This document shows, piece by piece, positions 24,766-33,903 of a stretch of 64,000 nucleotides of DNA; positions within the stretch are counted from its first letter, which is position 1; each line of letters begins with the position of its first letter. Both the position numbers and the translations under genes were made by a program. The stretch comes from Rubrivivax sp. (lineage in GTDB: Bacteria; Pseudomonadota; Gammaproteobacteria; Burkholderiales; Burkholderiaceae_C), in assembly GCA_019635285.1 (NCBI GenBank), contig JAHBZS010000006.1:1-64000 (forward strand), read 5' to 3'. The notes under the pieces are model-generated. The model had not been told where the DNA came from and searched no databases. It saw only the letters and a program-made list of their open reading frames with translations.

Positions 24766-27021
24766 CTACAGGCCGCCCATCGTCGCGTTGGGGAAGAAGG
24801 GCAGCGTGCGCACGCGGCTGCCTCCGGCCAGCCGGGCCACCGCGTTGGCCAGCGCCGGCGCCACGGTGGGCACGCCCAGCTCGCCGACACCGCCGATCGG
24901 CACCGCGCGGTCGGCCACCGCCGGGCGCGGCATCAGCGTGACCGCCACGCTGGGCATCTCCTGCAGGCGCAGCATGCGGCTCTTGTTGAAGTTGCGCCGC
25001 TGCGCCGTGCCGTTGCTGAAGGTCTGCTGGCCGTAGAGCGCGGCATTCAGGCCGTGCACCACGCCGCCCACCAGTTGCGCCTCGACGTTGCCCGGGTTCA
25101 CCGTCAGGTAGCAGTCCAGCGCCACCGCCACCTTGGTCACGCGGAACGAGCTCGCGCTGCTGCCGCTGACTTCGACCACCGTGGCGACGATGCTGTTGAA
25201 GGCCGAGCCCACCGCGATGCCGCGCGCGCGCCCGGCCGGCAGCGGCGTGCCCCAGCCGGCCAGCGCCGCGGCGGCCTCCAGCACCGCCAGCCAGCGCGGG
25301 TCGCTCAGGTTGGCACGGCGGAACTGCAGCGGGTCCTGGCCGGCCGCCAGCGCCAGCTCGTCGACCAGCGACTCCACCGCGAACAGGTTGATCGACGCCC
25401 CCACCGAGCGCCAGAAGCCCACCGGAATCGGCGACGGATGGCTGACCCACTCGACCTTGCGGCTGCCGAAGGTGTAGGGAATGCCGGACGAACATTCGGT
25501 GGCCTGGCTGTCGCCGCGCGGCCCCAGCGTCGCCCCGCGCTGGCCCAGGATCGACGGCGACACGTTGCGGTAGAGCCAGGCCGTGACGTGGCCGTTGGCA
25601 TCCAGCCCGGCCGAGGCCTTGACCACGGCCATCGGCCGGTACTGGTCGCGGCCGAAGTCCTCTTCGCGCGGCCACACCAGCTGCACCGGCCGCTGCACGG
25701 CCAGGCCCACCTGCACCGCCTGGGCGATGAAGTCCAGCTCGGCCTTGCGGCCCAGGCCGCCGCCGAGCAGCGTGGTGTTCAGCTTCACCTGGTCGGCGCG
25801 CAATCCGGTCAGGGTGACGATCAGCGACAGCGCGCTGCGCGCCACCTGCGTCGGCGCCCAGACCTCGCAGCGCACGCCGGGCACGTAGTCCACCGTGCAG
25901 TTCAGCACCTCCATGCAGGCATGCGACAGGTAGGGCAGCGTGTAGCTGACATTCAGGCGCTTTACCGTGTCGGCACGGTCGAAGGCGGCCTGCGCATCGG
26001 CGGCGCTGAGCTCCACCGTGTACAGCGTGCCGGGCGGGTTGGCACCACCGGCGACGAAGGGCGTGCCGCCCACGGCCAGGGCCTGCGCGTCGGCCAGGAA
26101 CTGCGCGTTGTTCAGCGCCGCCGCGTTGGCCGGCAGCGTCCATTTCGTCGACAGCGAGCGCGCCAGGCGCATGGCGTCCCAGGTGGTGGAGGCCACCACC
26201 GCCACCGCGTTGCGCGCGCCGGTGATTTCGCTGCCGCGGCCGGTGCCGGCGGCCACGCTCAGCGGCACCACCGCCAGCGCACCGGCCGGCGCGGCGGGCG
26301 CGGCGGCCAGCGTCGCGCCGAAGCTCGGGCCGTGGCGCACCGCGGCGAACACCATGCCCGGCAGCCGCACGTCGATGCCGTAGCGGGCGCTGCCGTCCAC
26401 CTTAGACGGGATGTCCTGCCGCGCGAAGGTCTTGCCGATGACCTGCAGTGCGTGCTCCGGCACCAGCGGCGCGCTGGCCGGCACCGGCAGCTTGGCGGCG
26501 GCCGCGGCGACGTCGCCGTAGGGGATGCGGCGGCCGCTGGACAGCTGGGTGATCACGCCGCCGGCCACCGCGAAGTTGCCGCGGTTGGCATCGCCGCTGA
26601 GGTTCATGGCGGCCTGCACCAGCATCTCACGCGCGATCGCCGCGGCATCGCGCAGCCGCCAGTAGTTGTTGCGCGTGACGCTGGATCCGGCGGTGACGAT
26701 CGCCGAGCCGATCGGCGCCGGCGTGGCCAGCGTGGCCTGGCCCTGCACCAGCGTGACGCGGTTGAAGTCGACCATCAGGTCCTCGGCGATCACCTGCGCC
26801 AGGCCCTGCAGCGAGCCCTGGCCCATGTCGCTGGCGCCGACGGTCAGCGAGATGCTGTTGTCGGTGCCCACCGTGAGCCAGCTGTTCACCGGCTGCGGCG
26901 TGCCCGCGGCCTGGCTGGCGAGCGGCGCCAGGCTGCCGCCCAGCGAAAAGCCCAGCGTCAGGCCGACGCCGGCCGTGCCGCCCAGAAACTGGCGGCGATG
27001 CATCGTGAGGGTGTCTTCCAT
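24766..27021 (-). CDS. Molybdenum hydroxylase large subunit (IorB-like), second copy, Tat-exported
   Basis: The 751-residue product is a second xanthine-oxidase-family molybdopterin subunit. The N-terminus MEDTLTMHRRQFLGGTAGVGLTLGFSLGGSLAPLASQAAG is a clear twin-arginine signal (HRRQFLG). Interior motifs are SWLTVGTDNSISLTVGASDMGQGSLQG, TTLLGGGLGRKAELDF, FWRSVGASINLFAVESLVDELA and the C-terminal GGVGELGVPTVAPALANAV with the catalytic Glu. It differs considerably from the copy at 3178-5421, so this is not a recent duplication. The [2Fe-2S] subunit gene is 20 bp upstream. Substrate unknown. Confidence 0.9.
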   Translation of the reverse strand: MEDTLTMHRRQFLGGTAGVGLTLGFSLGGSLAPLASQAAGTPQPVNSWLTVGTDNSISLTVGASDMGQGSLQGLAQVIAEDLMVDFNRVTLVQGQATLATPAPIGSAIVTAGSSVTRNNYWRLRDAAAIAREMLVQAAMNLSGDANRGNFAVAGGVITQLSSGRRIPYGDVAAAAAKLPVPASAPLVPEHALQVIGKTFARQDIPSKVDGSARYGIDVRLPGMVFAAVRHGPSFGATLAAAPAAPAGALAVVPLSVAAGTGRGSEITGARNAVAVVASTTWDAMRLARSLSTKWTLPANAAALNNAQFLADAQALAVGGTPFVAGGANPPGTLYTVELSAADAQAAFDRADTVKRLNVSYTLPYLSHACMEVLNCTVDYVPGVRCEVWAPTQVARSALSLIVTLTGLRADQVKLNTTLLGGGLGRKAELDFIAQAVQVGLAVQRPVQLVWPREEDFGRDQYRPMAVVKASAGLDANGHVTAWLYRNVSPSILGQRGATLGPRGDSQATECSSGIPYTFGSRKVEWVSHPSPIPVGFWRSVGASINLFAVESLVDELALAAGQDPLQFRRANLSDPRWLAVLEAAAALAGWGTPLPAGRARGIAVGSAFNSIVATVVEVSGSSASSFRVTKVAVALDCYLTVNPGNVEAQLVGGVVHGLNAALYGQQTFSNGTAQRRNFNKSRMLRLQEMPSVAVTLMPRPAVADRAVPIGGVGELGVPTVAPALANAVARLAGGSRVRTLPFFPNATMGGL

Positions 27022-27041
27022 GGGGTGCTCCTCGCGCGTGC

Positions 27042-27482
27042 TCACAGCCCGGCCACCGCCTGCTTGACACGCTGGTACGTGCCGCAGACGCACAGGTTCT
27101 TCAGCTCGGAGGCGATCTCGGCGCCGTGGTGGCCGGCCTTCATCGCGCAGGCGGTGGACATCAGCATGCCGCTCTGGCAGTAGCCGCATTGCGGCACCTG
27201 GTGCGCGATCCAGGCCTTCTGTGCCGGGTGGCTGCGGTCGGGCGACAGGCCCTCGATGGTCACGATCTGCTTGCCCGCGGCCGAGGACACGTCGAGCACG
27301 CAGGCGTGCTCGGGCTGGCCGTCCATCATCACCGTGCAGGCGCCGCAGACCTCGATGCCGCAGCCGTACTTGGTGCCGGTCAGGTTGAGCACATCGCGCA
27401 GCACCCAGAGCAAGGGCATGTCGGCGCGGCTCACGTCGACGCTGTGCGTCTTGCCGTTGACGTGGAGGGTGTAGGTGGGCAT
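27042..27482 (-). CDS. Molybdenum hydroxylase [2Fe-2S] small subunit (IorA-like), second copy
   Basis: The 146-residue product binds two [2Fe-2S] clusters: Cys41, Cys46, Cys49 and Cys61 for the first, Cys99, Cys102, Cys131 and Cys133 for the second. The second half reads CVC at 131-133 where CRC is usual; the ligands are conserved. It is the first gene of a two-gene operon with the large subunit and, like the copy at 5424-5882, lacks its own export signal. Confidence 0.92.
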   Translation of the reverse strand: MPTYTLHVNGKTHSVDVSRADMPLLWVLRDVLNLTGTKYGCGIEVCGACTVMMDGQPEHACVLDVSSAAGKQIVTIEGLSPDRSHPAQKAWIAHQVPQCGYCQSGMLMSTACAMKAGHHGAEIASELKNLCVCGTYQRVKQAVAGL

Positions 27483-27732
27483 CGGGACTCCTGGTCGGGT
27501 GGGGTATTCATATAATGGGGATAATGCACATTTGCAGTCGTAACCGATTGTGCCGGCGGCAAACGACCGCTTGGCCCGTGCGCACGCGGGCGAATGGTCA
27601 GACGTTCGGTAACAAGCGGATGCAACTCGGTGGAATAGCCGGACCGGCCGCTGCGTTAACGTATGTGCAAATCGCCCATTTAAACGGCAAGCCGGCACTC
27701 CCGCCGGTGCCCATCCGCACAAGGAGCCTTCC
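27483..27732. other. AT-richer divergent promoter region
   Basis: About 250 bp between the divergent molybdenum-hydroxylase and DUF5666 operons. It is visibly richer in A/T than its surroundings and holds an exact TATAAT at 27511-27516 on the plus strand, though no good -35 is correctly spaced. A run gttaacgtatgtgcaaatcg near 27655 may belong to the DUF5666 promoter. A strong ribosome-binding site, AAGGAG (27721-27726), precedes the ATG at 27733. Confidence 0.45.
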
Positions 27733-28947
27733 ATGACCATGTCCCATCGCAAACTGCCTCGCCCTCTGCACCTGCTGGGCGCCGCGCTGACGGCCACCGC
27801 GCTGCTGCTGGCGGCATGCGGCGGCGGTGGCGGCGACGGCGCCACGGGCAGCGCCGGCACCGGCGCCACGACGAGCACGCTGACCGAGGGCCCGATCACC
27901 GGCTTCGGCTCGATCATCGTCAACGGCGTGCGCTTCGACGACAGCGCCGCCGCGGTCAGCGACGATGACGACGCCGCCAGCGGCCGCGACCGCCTGAAGC
28001 TGGGCATGCAGGTCGAGGTCGAGAGCGAGTCGGTCAGCGACGATGGCAGTGGCCGCAAGGCCCGGGCCGCCCGCGTGCGTTTCGGTAGCGAGATCGTCGG
28101 TCCGGTGCAAGGCGCGCCGGACGTCGCCAACGGCCGGCTGACGGTGCTGGGCCAGACCGTCGAGGTCAGCGCCGCCACGGTGTTTGCCCAGAGCGGCGGA
28201 TTGGCCGCGCTGCACGCCGGCGACGTGCTGGAGGTGCACGCGCAGTACGACAGCGCCAGCGCGGCCTACCGCGCCACCCGCATCGAGCTGCGCGGCAGCG
28301 TCGATGCCTTCCGCCTGCGCGGCGCGGTCAGCAGCCTGACGGCCAGCACCTTCCGCATCGGCGGGGCGACCATCGACTACGTGGCGCTGAGCCCGCAGCT
28401 GCCCGCCACCGCGCTGGCCGACGGGCAGCGCGTGCGCGTGCGGCTGGCCCCCACGCAGACGGCGAGCGGCGTGTGGAATGCGCTGGCGGTGCGCAGCGGC
28501 CAGCGCGGCGTGGACGACTATGCCGAGGCCAGCCTGCACGGCACCATCACCGCCTTCAGCTCGGCCGCGCAGTTCTCGGTGGACGGCATCCCGGTCGATG
28601 CCAGCTCGGCCGTCTTCCCCGATGGCCGCGACGCGCTGGCCGTGGGCGTGGAGGTCGAGGTGGAAGGCCCGGTGGTGGCCGGCGTGCTGATGGCGCGCAA
28701 GGTGGCGCTGGAGGACGAGCGCCATGGCGCCGCGACGCGCGAGGTCGAGCTGCACGGCACGACCAGCGGCTACGACGGTCAGCGCTTCGTGCTGCGCGGG
28801 CTGACGGTGCAGCTGACGGCAGCGACCGTGTTCCGCGGCGTATCGCCGGCCGACCTGGCGCGCAGCGACCTGCGCATCGAGCTCAAGGGCGAACTGGCGG
28901 CCGACGGCGTCACGCTGCTGGCCAGCCGCATTTCGCGCGAGGACTGA
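27733..28947 (+). CDS. DUF5666-domain lipoprotein
   Basis: The 404-residue product has a lipoprotein signal ending LLLAACGGGG (Cys29) and a Gly/Asp-rich linker, then repeated beta-rich units of about 65-75 residues. The first begins GPITGFGSIIVNGVRFDDS, the signature of DUF5666 proteins. Later units recur around MQVEVES, GQTVEVSAATVF, DAFRLRGAVSSL, LHGTITAFSSAAQFSVDGIPVD and VELHGTTSGYDGQRFVL. The family is exported to the cell envelope and its role is unknown. A paralogue of nearly equal length lies two genes downstream. Confidence 0.85.
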   Translation: MTMSHRKLPRPLHLLGAALTATALLLAACGGGGGDGATGSAGTGATTSTLTEGPITGFGSIIVNGVRFDDSAAAVSDDDDAASGRDRLKLGMQVEVESESVSDDGSGRKARAARVRFGSEIVGPVQGAPDVANGRLTVLGQTVEVSAATVFAQSGGLAALHAGDVLEVHAQYDSASAAYRATRIELRGSVDAFRLRGAVSSLTASTFRIGGATIDYVALSPQLPATALADGQRVRVRLAPTQTASGVWNALAVRSGQRGVDDYAEASLHGTITAFSSAAQFSVDGIPVDASSAVFPDGRDALAVGVEVEVEGPVVAGVLMARKVALEDERHGAATREVELHGTTSGYDGQRFVLRGLTVQLTAATVFRGVSPADLARSDLRIELKGELAADGVTLLASRISRED

Positions 28948-28979
28948 GCCGGCGCCGCCCCGCTCGGTAGCATGCCCGG

Positions 28980-29924
28980 ATGCCGCGCGCGCCTGCCCCG
29001 ACCGACCTCGACCCCTTGCCGGCCGACGAACTGCTGGCTGCGTTGCAGCCGCTGCTCGGGCCGCTGGCCCGGCTGGCGGTGGCCCGCGGCCTCAGCGCCG
29101 CGGCGCTGGAGGAGGCGCTGCGCCTGGCGCTGGTGCAGGCGGCCGACGCGCAGCATGCGGGGCTGCTGCCGCACCGCCGCGTCAGCCGCATCAGCACCGC
29201 CACCGGGCTGCACCGCCGCGAGGTCACGCGGCTGGTGCAGCGGCTGCGCGAAGGTGACCCGCGTGCCGTGTCGCCGCGGCGCTCGCCGGCCTCGGAGGTG
29301 TTCGCCAGGTGGTGCACCGACCCGCGCTTCCGTGACCGCCGCGGCCACCCGCGCGTGCTGCCGCGGCAGGGCAGCTCGCCGCGCCGGCCGAGCTTCGAGA
29401 TGCTGGCCCAGTCGGTGACGCGCGACGTGCACCCGCGCAGCCTGCTCGACGAACTGCTGCGCCTGGGCTTGGCCACGCTGGACGAAGCCCGCGACACGGT
29501 GGCGCTGACGGCCGACGCCTTCGTGCCGCGCGGCGATGCCGGCCGCATGCTGCAATTCCTGGGCGCCAATGTCGGCGACCACCTGGCCGCCGCGGTGGAC
29601 AACGTGCTGGCCGACGGCCGCCGCCACCTGGAGCAGGCGGTGTTTGCCGACGGGCTGAGCGAGGCCTCGCTGGCCACGTTGCGCACGCTGATCGCGCGGC
29701 ACTGGAAGCGCCTGCATGACGAGCTGGTGCCGGCGCTGCAGCGCCAGGTGGCGCAGGACCGAAACACCCCCGGTGCGCGGCGGCGCCTGCGCGTCGGCCT
29801 GTACAGCTTCGACGCCGCCTTGGCGGCGGCCGATGAGGCGAGCGACGGCGCGCCCGCCGAGCCCGCGCATACGTCCGCGGATACGCCCGCTACAACCCCT
29901 GCACCTGCGAAGGCAAGATCATGA
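28980..29924 (+). CDS. DUF6502-family protein
   Basis: The 314-residue cytoplasmic protein begins with a helical, regulator-like segment (LLAALQPLLGPLARLAVARGLSAAALEEALRLALVQAA ... RRVSRISTATGLHRREVTRLVQRLRE). The second helix-turn-helix-like part reads as a MarR/winged-helix motif. It matches DUF6502, a family I know to occur beside DUF5666 genes in Burkholderiales. A DNA-binding regulator of the neighbouring lipoproteins is the likeliest role but is inferred. Its last four bases overlap the start of the second DUF5666 gene. Confidence 0.75.
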   Translation: MPRAPAPTDLDPLPADELLAALQPLLGPLARLAVARGLSAAALEEALRLALVQAADAQHAGLLPHRRVSRISTATGLHRREVTRLVQRLREGDPRAVSPRRSPASEVFARWCTDPRFRDRRGHPRVLPRQGSSPRRPSFEMLAQSVTRDVHPRSLLDELLRLGLATLDEARDTVALTADAFVPRGDAGRMLQFLGANVGDHLAAAVDNVLADGRRHLEQAVFADGLSEASLATLRTLIARHWKRLHDELVPALQRQVAQDRNTPGARRRLRVGLYSFDAALAAADEASDGAPAEPAHTSADTPATTPAPAKARS

Positions 29925-31138
29925 TGCGAAGGCTTTTCGAGCGGCTGCGCCGCGCGTGCCCCGGCCTGCTGACGGCGGCGCTGGCGGCGGCGCTGGTGGT
30001 GGGCTGCGGCGGCGGCGGCCTGGCCAGCGGCGAAGGCAGCACCGGCGGTGTCGGCAGCGGCGGCACCGGCACCTTCGCGATGGGCCCGATCAGCGGCTAC
30101 GGCTCGATTCTCGTCAACGGCGTGCGCTACGACATCAGCCAGCTGGGCGCCGCACCGGTCGACGATGACGGCAGGCCACGCGATGCGGCGTCGCTGCAGC
30201 TGGGCACGGTGGTGCGCGTCGAGGCGGGTCCGATCGACGACAGCGTCGTGCCGCCGCGCGCGGTGGCCCGCGCGGTGGCGGTGACGAGCGAGGTGGTGGG
30301 CCCGGTGGAGTCGGCGCTGGCCGATGCGACCGGCCGCACGCTGCAGGTGGCCGGGCAGACCGTGCGCATCCAGACCGGCGCGACGGTGCTCGACGATCGG
30401 CTGGCCGCCGCGGGCCCGGCGCCAGGGGATTGGGTCGAGGTCTACGGCACGGTCGACAGCGCCGTGCTGCCGGCACGCATCGTCGCCACGCGGGTGGAGC
30501 CACACGGGGCCAGCGGTGCGCGGGTGCGCGGCACGGTCACCGAGCTGGGCGCTGCGTCGCTGCGCATCGGCAGCGGGCTGTACAGCTTCGGCGGCGGCAC
30601 GCCGCCGGCCGGTGTCGCACTGGGCCGCCTGGTGCAACTGCGGCTGCAGGGCAGCGCCGGCCACTGGCAGGTGGGCACGGTGGCCGACACGCCCGCCGCG
30701 CCGGCCGAGGCGGCGTCGGCGCATGTCTCCGGACGCGTGACGAGCCTGGTCTCGGCCAGCCGCTTCGTCATCGACGGCCTGACGGTGGATGCCAGCGGCG
30801 TGCCCACGGCCGGGCTGGCCGTGGGCAAGAAGGTGGAGGTCGAAGGGCCCATCCGCGACGGCGTGCTGGTGGCCACGCAGCTGCAGATCGAGACCGAGGA
30901 CGACAGCGGCGAGACGGTCGAGCCTTACGAGCTGCACGGCACCATCGCCGCCGTCGACACGGCGGGCGGGACCTTCAGCCTCAGCGGGCGCAGCGAGCTG
31001 TTCCGCCTGGGCGCCGCCACCGTCTACGAGGAAGGCGGCGCCGCCAACGTGGTGGCCGGCATGCGGGTGGAGATGCGCGGCACGCTCAATGCCGACGGCC
31101 GCAGCATCGACGTGCTGCGCATCCACTTCGAGCGCTGA
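29921..31138 (+). CDS. DUF5666-domain lipoprotein, second copy
   Basis: The 405-residue product is a paralogue of the lipoprotein at 27733-28947. It has a lipobox ending VVGCGGGG (also Cys29), a Gly/Ser-rich linker and the DUF5666 signature GPISGYGSILVNGVRYD. Repeats continue with VVGPVESALADATGRTLQVAGQTVRIQTG, VRGTVTELGAASLRIG, VSGRVTSLVSASRFVIDGLTVD and LHGTIAAVDTAGGTFSLSG. The ATG overlaps the DUF6502 stop (ATGA at 29921-29924), so the pair is translationally coupled. Confidence 0.85.
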   Translation: MMRRLFERLRRACPGLLTAALAAALVVGCGGGGLASGEGSTGGVGSGGTGTFAMGPISGYGSILVNGVRYDISQLGAAPVDDDGRPRDAASLQLGTVVRVEAGPIDDSVVPPRAVARAVAVTSEVVGPVESALADATGRTLQVAGQTVRIQTGATVLDDRLAAAGPAPGDWVEVYGTVDSAVLPARIVATRVEPHGASGARVRGTVTELGAASLRIGSGLYSFGGGTPPAGVALGRLVQLRLQGSAGHWQVGTVADTPAAPAEAASAHVSGRVTSLVSASRFVIDGLTVDASGVPTAGLAVGKKVEVEGPIRDGVLVATQLQIETEDDSGETVEPYELHGTIAAVDTAGGTFSLSGRSELFRLGAATVYEEGGAANVVAGMRVEMRGTLNADGRSIDVLRIHFER

Positions 31139-31168
31139 GGGCCGACGCGGCAGAGCCGGACGGTCGTC

Positions 31169-31192
31169 GCCCCCACGCCCCCACGCCCCCAC
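31169..31192. repeat. Three tandem copies of the octamer gcccccac
   Basis: Three perfect 8-bp copies run from 31169 to 31192, followed by a degenerate copy, in the 116-bp gap between the DUF5666 gene and the convergent response regulator. Such a tract is prone to slippage. Confidence 0.85.
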
Positions 31193-31254
31193 GCCCACAC
31201 CGCCGCGGGGCGCCGATCGCGGCCGCGGGGCGGTGCGCTCGCAGGCAAGCGCCG

Positions 31255-32001
31255 TCAGGGCGCCGGCTTGCGGCCCAGCACCAGCACCGCCAGTTCGGTG
31301 CGCGTGTTGGCATGCAGCTTCTGCATGATGCGGCTGACGTGGTTCTTCACCGTGCCTTCGGCCAGGTGCAGCGCAACGGCGATCTGGCGGTTGCTCTGGC
31401 CCTTGGCCAGCAGCTCCAGCACCGCGGCCTCCCGCTCGGTCAACGGGTCCTGCCCGGGCAGCGGCGCCGCGGCCTGCGCGGCGGGCTGTGCGGTGGGCTG
31501 TGGCGGCGCGGGGGACGACGCTTCGTCGCGGCGCTCGTTCAGGCGGCTGGCCAGCAAGCGGAACTGGTCCATCACCTTGCGCGCCACCTGCGGCGTCAGG
31601 CGCGATTCGCCGCGATGCACCGCGCGCACCGTCTCCACCACTTCGTCCTCGGAAGCGTCCTTCAGCAGGTAGGCCTGGGCGCCGGCGCGCACCGCGTCGA
31701 ACACCAGCTCGTCGCTGTCGAAGGTGGTCAGCACCATCACGCGTGTCTGCGGCAGCGACGCGGTGATCTCGCGCGTGGCCAGCGCGCCGCTCTTGCGCGG
31801 CATGTGCAGGTCCATCAGCACCACGTCGGGACGCAACTGCTGCGCCAGCTGCACCGCCTCCAGGCCGTCGGCCGCCTGGCCCACCACCTGGATGTCGGGC
31901 GCGGCATCCAGCAGCATGGCCATGCCGCGGCGGATCAGCGCCTGGTCGTCGGCGACCAGCACGCGGATCGGCGCGGGACTCGTGGGGGCCTGCGGCATCA
32001 T
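31255..32001 (-). CDS. NarL/LuxR-family response regulator
   Basis: The 248-residue product has a receiver domain (IRVLVADDQALIRRGMAMLL, phospho-acceptor Asp64 in LMDLHMP, Lys in YLLKDA) and a C-terminal LuxR helix-turn-helix (LTEREAAVLELLAKGQSNRQIAVALHLAEGTVKNHVSRIMQKLHANTRTEL). An Ala/Pro/Gln-rich linker (about 160-182) joins them. It should be phosphorylated by the divergently encoded histidine kinase; the two start codons are 59 bp apart and share a promoter region. Two adjacent ATG codons are possible starts; the difference is one residue. Confidence 0.9.
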   Translation of the reverse strand: MMPQAPTSPAPIRVLVADDQALIRRGMAMLLDAAPDIQVVGQAADGLEAVQLAQQLRPDVVLMDLHMPRKSGALATREITASLPQTRVMVLTTFDSDELVFDAVRAGAQAYLLKDASEDEVVETVRAVHRGESRLTPQVARKVMDQFRLLASRLNERRDEASSPAPPQPTAQPAAQAAAPLPGQDPLTEREAAVLELLAKGQSNRQIAVALHLAEGTVKNHVSRIMQKLHANTRTELAVLVLGRKPAP

Positions 32002-32060
32002 CAGGGCATGAGATCTGCCGATTCTGCACAAGCGTGCTGCAAGTTCCCATCGGGCAGACC

Positions 32061-33890
32061 ATGAAGCTGCTGCAGCGCCTGGACCCGCGTCGCAGCCTGG
32101 CCGCGGCCATCGGCTGGTGGGTCATCGTGCTCACGCTGTGCCTGGCGCTGGCCACCAAACTGTGGCTGCGCAGCTTCATCCGCTCGACCTTGCTGGAGCA
32201 GCACAGCCAGCGGCTGGAAAGCACCGGCGGCCACGTCGTCTCCGAAGTGGAGACGGCCATGCAGCTGCGGCTGCAGTCGGTGGCGGTGGCTGCCACCATG
32301 CTGTCCGAGGACATCGAGCTCAGCGACGCGCGGCGCCTGGGCCGCGCCCTCGAGGCGGTGCGCCGCGAGGTGTCCGACCTGATCTGGATGGCGGTGACCG
32401 ATGCCGACGGCAACGTCGTCGCCGCCACCGACGAGCGCGTCGTCGGCCAGAACGTCTACCAGTACACCTGGGAGTCGCAGGGCCTGGACGTGGCCTGGAT
32501 CGAGGAAGGCCGGGCGCCGGGCGAGCCCTACCTGAAGCTGACCGCGCCGGTGCGCAACGCCGCTGGCGCGATCGTCGGCGTGGTCGCCGCGCAGCTGGGC
32601 TGGACCTGGGTGCAGGGCCTGACCGCCGGCATCCATGCGTCGCCCGGCGAATGGCTGCTGATCGACCGCGACGGCCTGGTGCGCATCGGCCCGCCGGGCC
32701 TGGTCGGGCAGCGCTGGGCCGGCGCGGCCGAGGCGCGCAAGCCCTTCGACCCGGCGCTGGTCGACCTGGGCACCGACGCCTCGGACCTGCCGCCGCGCGT
32801 GGAGCTGCGCCGGCTGCTGGCCGACAAGCCCTACGTGGTGGTGCACACCGATTCGCCCGACGACGGCATGCTGCACAAGCTGGGCTGGCGCATCGTCGTC
32901 GTGCAGCCGGTGGAGTCGGTGGCCGCCTTCGCCAGCGGCATCGAATGGCGCATCACCGCGGTGCTCAGCGCGCTGGGTCTGGCCACGGCGCTGGCCGGCA
33001 TCTCGGTGGCGCGGCGCCTCACGCGGCGCATCCGGCGCATCGCCGAGTCGGCCAACGCGGTGGGCCGCGGCGGCGCACAGCGCATCGACGTGCCGGCCGG
33101 TGACGACGAGGCGGCGCGGCTGGGCGCCGCGCTGGACCGGCTGCTCGCCAGCCTGCAGCGCGAACGCGACGAACTGCGCCTGCTGAATGCCGAGCTCGAC
33201 CGCCGCGTCGCCGACCGCACCGAGGAGATCCGCCGCCTGGCGCTGGAGTCGCGCGATGCCGCGGTGGTGCGCGAGCGGCTGCGCCTGGCACGTGCCCTGC
33301 ACGACACCTTGGCGCATTCGATGATGGCCATGCTGACCGAGATCCGCGTGCTCAAGCGCCTGGCGTCGTCGCGGCCGCAGGAGCTGCCTGCCGAACTGGT
33401 GCGTGCCGAGCAGGCCGCGCGCGAGGGCCTGGAAGAGGCGCGCCATGCCATCGACCAGCTGCGCAGCAACCCGGTGCAGCAGGCCGGGCTGGGCGCGGCG
33501 CTGGTCGAGCTGGCGCGGGCCTTCGGCGAGCGCCACGGCATGCCGGTGACCTGCGAGGTCGACCCGGCGCTCGCCGCGCTGGCCGACGATGCCGCGCAGA
33601 CCGTGTTCCGCATGACCGAGGAGCTGCTGCGCAATGTGGAGCGCCACGCCGGCGCGAGCCACGTGCGGCTGCGCTTGTGGCGCACGCCGCAGGCGCAGGC
33701 CTGCCTGGAACTGGTCGACGACGGCTGCGGCTTCGAGCCGGGCCGCGTGGCCCCCGGGCACTACGGCTTGGTGGGCCTGCACGAGCAGGCCGAGGCCATC
33801 GGCGCGTGGCTGCACATCGACAGCCGCCCCGGGCAGGGGACGCAGGTGCGGGTCGGCTGGCCGCTGGCAGCGGCGCTCGCCGACCCTTAG
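32061..33890 (+). CDS. Sensor histidine kinase with extracytoplasmic Cache domain
   Basis: The 609-residue product is a NarL-type sensor kinase. A transmembrane segment (about 18-38) is followed by a roughly 250-residue periplasmic Cache-like domain (LIWMAVTDADGNVVAATDERVVGQNVY, SPGEWLLIDRDGLVRIGPPGLVG) and a second segment near 300-320. A HAMP region (RRLTRRIRRIAESANAVGRGG) and a coiled coil then lead to the HisKA_3 box RARALHDTLAHSMMAML with phospho-acceptor His414. The C-terminal ATPase has EELLRNVERHAGA, DDGCGFEPG and GHYGLVGLHEQAEAIGA. Start ATG 32061 is preferred; 32034 would overlap the promoter region. Its ligand is unknown. Confidence 0.92.
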   Translation: MKLLQRLDPRRSLAAAIGWWVIVLTLCLALATKLWLRSFIRSTLLEQHSQRLESTGGHVVSEVETAMQLRLQSVAVAATMLSEDIELSDARRLGRALEAVRREVSDLIWMAVTDADGNVVAATDERVVGQNVYQYTWESQGLDVAWIEEGRAPGEPYLKLTAPVRNAAGAIVGVVAAQLGWTWVQGLTAGIHASPGEWLLIDRDGLVRIGPPGLVGQRWAGAAEARKPFDPALVDLGTDASDLPPRVELRRLLADKPYVVVHTDSPDDGMLHKLGWRIVVVQPVESVAAFASGIEWRITAVLSALGLATALAGISVARRLTRRIRRIAESANAVGRGGAQRIDVPAGDDEAARLGAALDRLLASLQRERDELRLLNAELDRRVADRTEEIRRLALESRDAAVVRERLRLARALHDTLAHSMMAMLTEIRVLKRLASSRPQELPAELVRAEQAAREGLEEARHAIDQLRSNPVQQAGLGAALVELARAFGERHGMPVTCEVDPALAALADDAAQTVFRMTEELLRNVERHAGASHVRLRLWRTPQAQACLELVDDGCGFEPGRVAPGHYGLVGLHEQAEAIGAWLHIDSRPGQGTQVRVGWPLAAALADP

Positions 33891-33903
33891 CGTCGACGCA
33901 GGC

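Noticed and set aside
24451-27183. A 910-codon plus-strand frame
   Set aside because: It is antisense to the second molybdenum hydroxylase and is His/Arg/Gly-rich noise.
28910-32428. A 1172-codon reverse-strand frame
   Set aside because: It crosses DUF6502, DUF5666 and the two-component genes and has no coherent domain; the real regulator gene lies in another frame.
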